Below, in pieces: positions 6,615 to 8,949 of a stretch of 8,949 bases of DNA. The stretch covers positions 1 to 8,949 of the forward strand of contig CATOJL010000056.1 in assembly GCA_951800155.1 (NCBI GenBank). Reading direction: 5' to 3'. Position 1 is the first letter of the stretch, and each line of letters begins with the position of its first letter. Source of the stretch: an uncultured Bacilli bacterium. Lineage in GTDB: Bacteria; Bacillota_I; Bacilli_A; RF39; UBA660. The translations under genes and the position numbers were made by a program. Under the pieces are notes generated by a model that searched no databases, had not been told where the DNA came from, and was given only the letters and a program-made list of their open reading frames with translations.

Positions 6615-8797
6615 AAAGAAGTGTCTGCTATTTCGTTTAAAAATTGTTCTCTTTCCTGAATAATATTGTAATTTTTCCCTTCTATTTGTTGATTTTTATA
6701 TTTTTTTTCTAGATAAGCCATAAAAGAATCTTCGATTGGAAATTTTCCTTTGCTTTTAAAATTATTATTTAAAATGGCATTTTCCATTCGATTTCGTAAA
6801 TATTTCCATTCTTCATAATACATTGACTTTACTTTTAGCATAAACAATTTGTCATCTTCAAATACAAAACCTTCAATAAAATTGTCATCTACAGTATAAT
6901 TTCTGTCTTTTATCCTTTCAATTAAAGGGGAAAATTCATATATTGTATTTATTACACAATATAGTTTTTTTATTTCAATTTCGTTCCTTTCAGCAAAAAT
7001 TTCTAAGTCTGAATAGCTCATTTTCTTAAAATTAGTCTGATTATAGATGATATCTAATAAAATAAGATTTTCTTTGTTATATTTAATAATGTGAGGATCA
7101 TGTATAGGATCAATCACTTCAAAGACCATTGTAGTATTTTCTTCGATTAATTTGTTTCGAATTGCTTCGATTTGTATCTTTGTAAATGTTTTATAAAAAA
7201 TAGTTTTGAAATATTCTACATAATCGCCTGTATTTGTTGATTTTGTTGCGAAGAATAATTCTCCCTCCCTTTGGGATAAAATGCCTAAAAATCCATTATA
7301 TTTCACGTAAACATGAACGGGGAAGGATATATGTTTTTTTAATTCCTCCATTGTTGTTTCTTTTCTTTCTCCTAATTTAAAAAATTTGTCATAACTCCTT
7401 GCAATTATTTTGTTATGGTTCGTATCCATAAAAAGACCTCTGGCATGTATAGTTACTTCATTCCATATTTGATGGTAAAAAGCCTCTTTCGTAAAATTAA
7501 AAGAAGATATAGAGTTCCCTAAGTCTTTCTCATAAATGTATTTATTTTTTCTAAGGGTTTGTATTAAATTATATACATTTGTTTCTTCTTCTAAATTTTT
7601 GTTGTATACTTTGTTTTTAATACTTGTATAATGATTTGTACCATCCTGATTTAGGTTTAAAACTTGAAGGTTTCCTCCATGTTCAATATCTGCTTCTAGA
7701 TTATAAGAATAGGGGTAAGCATCTATCCTGATTTTGTGGTAGTTTCTATGTCCATGGATTTGGTATATTTTTTTAGTTTCCTTTTCCATATAGGTATGAT
7801 ATATTTCATCAATATTTGTCTTATAATCGTCCGTTCCATAAATAAATGAATTAGTACTGTAATAATCGAGAGTTTTTTTTGGAAAGTAAGGGATTCCACC
7901 ATGGCTAATTATATAAGTTTTTCCGCGAAAAGATAAATAAATGATTTGAGAGAGATGTTTTATAAATCCCCTTATTTCAGCTTTTGTTATATGATTCTTT
8001 TCGAATTCTTGAATTGTATTTTTCATATCATAATCAAGAATAGATAAATCATCACAAGCATATTTATATAGTTTATCTTCATGATTTCCTACTAAAAAAA
8101 ATGTGTTTTCTTTTTGCATTAATTCACTTAGAAATAGAAATGTTTTTGCATTTTCTATTCCTCTATCAAAATAATCTCCTATAAAAATATAAGCATCTTT
8201 TTCACGAATAGGATTATTGTCAAAGTATTCCTTTAAAGCAGTAAAACAACCATGAATGTCGCCAAAGATGTGTATATTTTCAAATAGATTAAAATCTTTT
8301 GGATGGGTATTTAATATGGAGTCAAATTCTTCAGGAGCAACTATTTGAAAAGAGTTTGGAAGCTTTTCTTTTGAAAAAGTTTTGTATACACGGTTGATTG
8401 CTGATTCAGGTACTATTTTGTAAGGTTCTCTATTTTGATTTCTTTTATAGGATTCTTCGATAGGAACCTTAGTAAAATCAACTACATAAATACGATATCT
8501 ATATTTTTCAGCTAACTTCTTATAAGGCATGACATCTTCCTTTTTTGCATGAACAGCATCAATTACAGTGAATTCTCCTTTTTTCATTCGCTCTTCTAAT
8601 AAGTGGTATAAAAGTTCCCATACTTTTTTGTTATTGAATTGAGGAATTGCTTCTGTATAAGAAATTGTGAGTTCAGGTGCGTTATAAAGTAAGCGAATTT
8701 GATCTGCCGATAAAGTAAACTGTTCTAAGTTTTTTTCTTTTATAAAAGTACTTTTTCCAGAACCCATAGCTCCTCTTAGTATAATTAGTTTACGCAT
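6605..8797 (-). CDS. RNA repair enzyme: polynucleotide kinase / metallophosphatase / Rnl1-like RNA ligase
   Basis: This 730-residue protein carries three enzymes able to heal and seal a broken RNA. Residues 1-160 are a P-loop 5'-OH polynucleotide kinase: GAMGSGKST (9-17), TVIDAVHAKK (77-86) and the lid RNQNREPYKIVPES (119-132). Residues about 174-385 are a calcineurin-like phosphatase for 3' or 2',3'-cyclic phosphate ends: GDIHGC (179-184), GDYFDRG (207-213), GNHE (238-241 region), SHGG (298-301 region) and HGHR (348-351). Residues about 420-680 are an ATP-dependent RNA ligase of T4 Rnl1/Trl1 type: ARGLF (452-456), ARSYDKFFKLGE (466-477), motif I KYNG with nucleotidyl Lys499, MVFEVIDP (557-564), motif IV EGFVFED (642-648) and motif V LKVKSMYY (654-661). 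The order matches clostridial Pnkp, which is longer (about 870) and works with Hen1; no Hen1 gene is in the window. AGGAGTGA at 8804-8811 fixes the ATG. The likely substrate is cleaved tRNA. Confidence 0.92.
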   Translation of the reverse strand: MRKLIILRGAMGSGKSTFIKEKNLEQFTLSADQIRLLYNAPELTISYTEAIPQFNNKKVWELLYHLLEERMKKGEFTVIDAVHAKKEDVMPYKKLAEKYRYRIYVVDFTKVPIEESYKRNQNREPYKIVPESAINRVYKTFSKEKLPNSFQIVAPEEFDSILNTHPKDFNLFENIHIFGDIHGCFTALKEYFDNNPIREKDAYIFIGDYFDRGIENAKTFLFLSELMQKENTFFLVGNHEDKLYKYACDDLSILDYDMKNTIQEFEKNHITKAEIRGFIKHLSQIIYLSFRGKTYIISHGGIPYFPKKTLDYYSTNSFIYGTDDYKTNIDEIYHTYMEKETKKIYQIHGHRNYHKIRIDAYPYSYNLEADIEHGGNLQVLNLNQDGTNHYTSIKNKVYNKNLEEETNVYNLIQTLRKNKYIYEKDLGNSISSFNFTKEAFYHQIWNEVTIHARGLFMDTNHNKIIARSYDKFFKLGERKETTMEELKKHISFPVHVYVKYNGFLGILSQREGELFFATKSTNTGDYVEYFKTIFYKTFTKIQIEAIRNKLIEENTTMVFEVIDPIHDPHIIKYNKENLILLDIIYNQTNFKKMSYSDLEIFAERNEIEIKKLYCVINTIYEFSPLIERIKDRNYTVDDNFIEGFVFEDDKLFMLKVKSMYYEEWKYLRNRMENAILNNNFKSKGKFPIEDSFMAYLEKKYKNQQIEGKNYNIIQEREQFLNEIADTSFCK

Positions 8798-8821
8798 TTT
8801 TTATCACTCCTTTATTTTTAA

Positions 8822-8841
8822 TTTATAGAACATTCTATAAA
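8822..8841. promoter_or_regulatory. Perfect palindrome, candidate operator of the RNA-repair gene
   Basis: TTTATAGAA (8822-8830), CA, then TTCTATAAA (8833-8841): perfect 9-bp arms around a 2-base centre. It spans about +6 to +25 from the predicted start of the repair gene, a position where a bound repressor would block transcription. The short centre suits a dimeric DNA-binding protein better than an RNA hairpin. It does not match the Bacillus LexA box. No regulator gene for it is in the window. Confidence 0.5.
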
Positions 8842-8853
8842 AGATTTACTTTA

Positions 8854-8882
8854 ATTATAACAAAGATAAAAAAGAAAGTCAT
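8854..8882 (-). promoter_or_regulatory. Sigma-A-type promoter of the RNA-repair gene
   Basis: Read on the minus strand: ATGACT (-35, at 8877-8882, 4 of 6 consensus), a 17-base spacer and a perfect TATAAT (-10, at 8854-8859). Transcription would start near 8847, giving a leader of about 50 bases that contains the palindrome at 8822-8841. Confidence 0.7.
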
Positions 8883-8949
8883 TTTTATTGTTGTAAAAAT
8901 AGACGTGAAAAAATGAGGTTGAAACTACAAAGATATATGACTCTAATAT
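8883..8949. other. Right edge without a supported gene
   Basis: An ATG at 8912 opens a forward frame that stays open to the window end (12 codons), but no ribosome binding site precedes it. Nothing else is recognisable in these 67 bases. Confidence 0.4.

Noticed and set aside
8912..8949. Possible start of a forward gene at the right edge
   Set aside because: No ribosome binding site before the ATG and only 12 codons visible.

Overview
The window is AT-rich DNA with strong AGGAG-type ribosome binding sites, short overlapping genes and the standard bacterial code: tryptophans are TGG, and uvrB, trxB and the first gene end in TAA. The gene set and order (uvrB, a YvlD-like membrane protein, lgt, trxB) point to a low-GC Firmicute, most likely in or near Bacilli, including the AT-rich gut lineages related to Erysipelotrichales and RF39. 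That placement is inference from gene content. No rRNA, tRNA, CRISPR array or insertion sequence is visible.

Left part (1-1753): an unusual gene joins a class-I glutamine-amidotransferase-like gamma-glutamyl hydrolase domain (peptidase C26) to a VanY-type D,D-carboxypeptidase domain. An in-frame TAA at codon 51 cuts its reading frame, so about 50 N-terminal residues are separated from a 379-codon remainder that keeps every expected catalytic residue. A 329-base non-coding gap with a terminator-like hairpin follows.

Middle part (1754-5764, + strand): a compact operon of uvrB (excision repair), a small membrane protein, lgt (lipoprotein lipidation) and trxB (thioredoxin reductase). Gaps are 1 base or overlaps of 17-20 bases, so translation is probably coupled. 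It resembles the classical uvrBA / yvlD-hprK-lgt / trxB neighbourhood of Bacillus, but with uvrA and hprK absent. A perfect 11-bp hairpin closes the operon and also serves the convergent gene.

Right part (5789-8949, - strand): a small (p)ppGpp synthetase follows a 730-residue RNA end-healing and sealing enzyme (polynucleotide kinase, calcineurin-like phosphatase, Rnl1-type RNA ligase). Each has its own sigma-A-like promoter. The repair gene carries a perfect 9-bp palindrome just after its predicted transcription start, and the alarmone synthetase has a perfect 13-bp stem-loop in its leader. The most distinctive items are this RNA-repair/alarmone pair with its leader elements, and the interrupted C26-VanY fusion.
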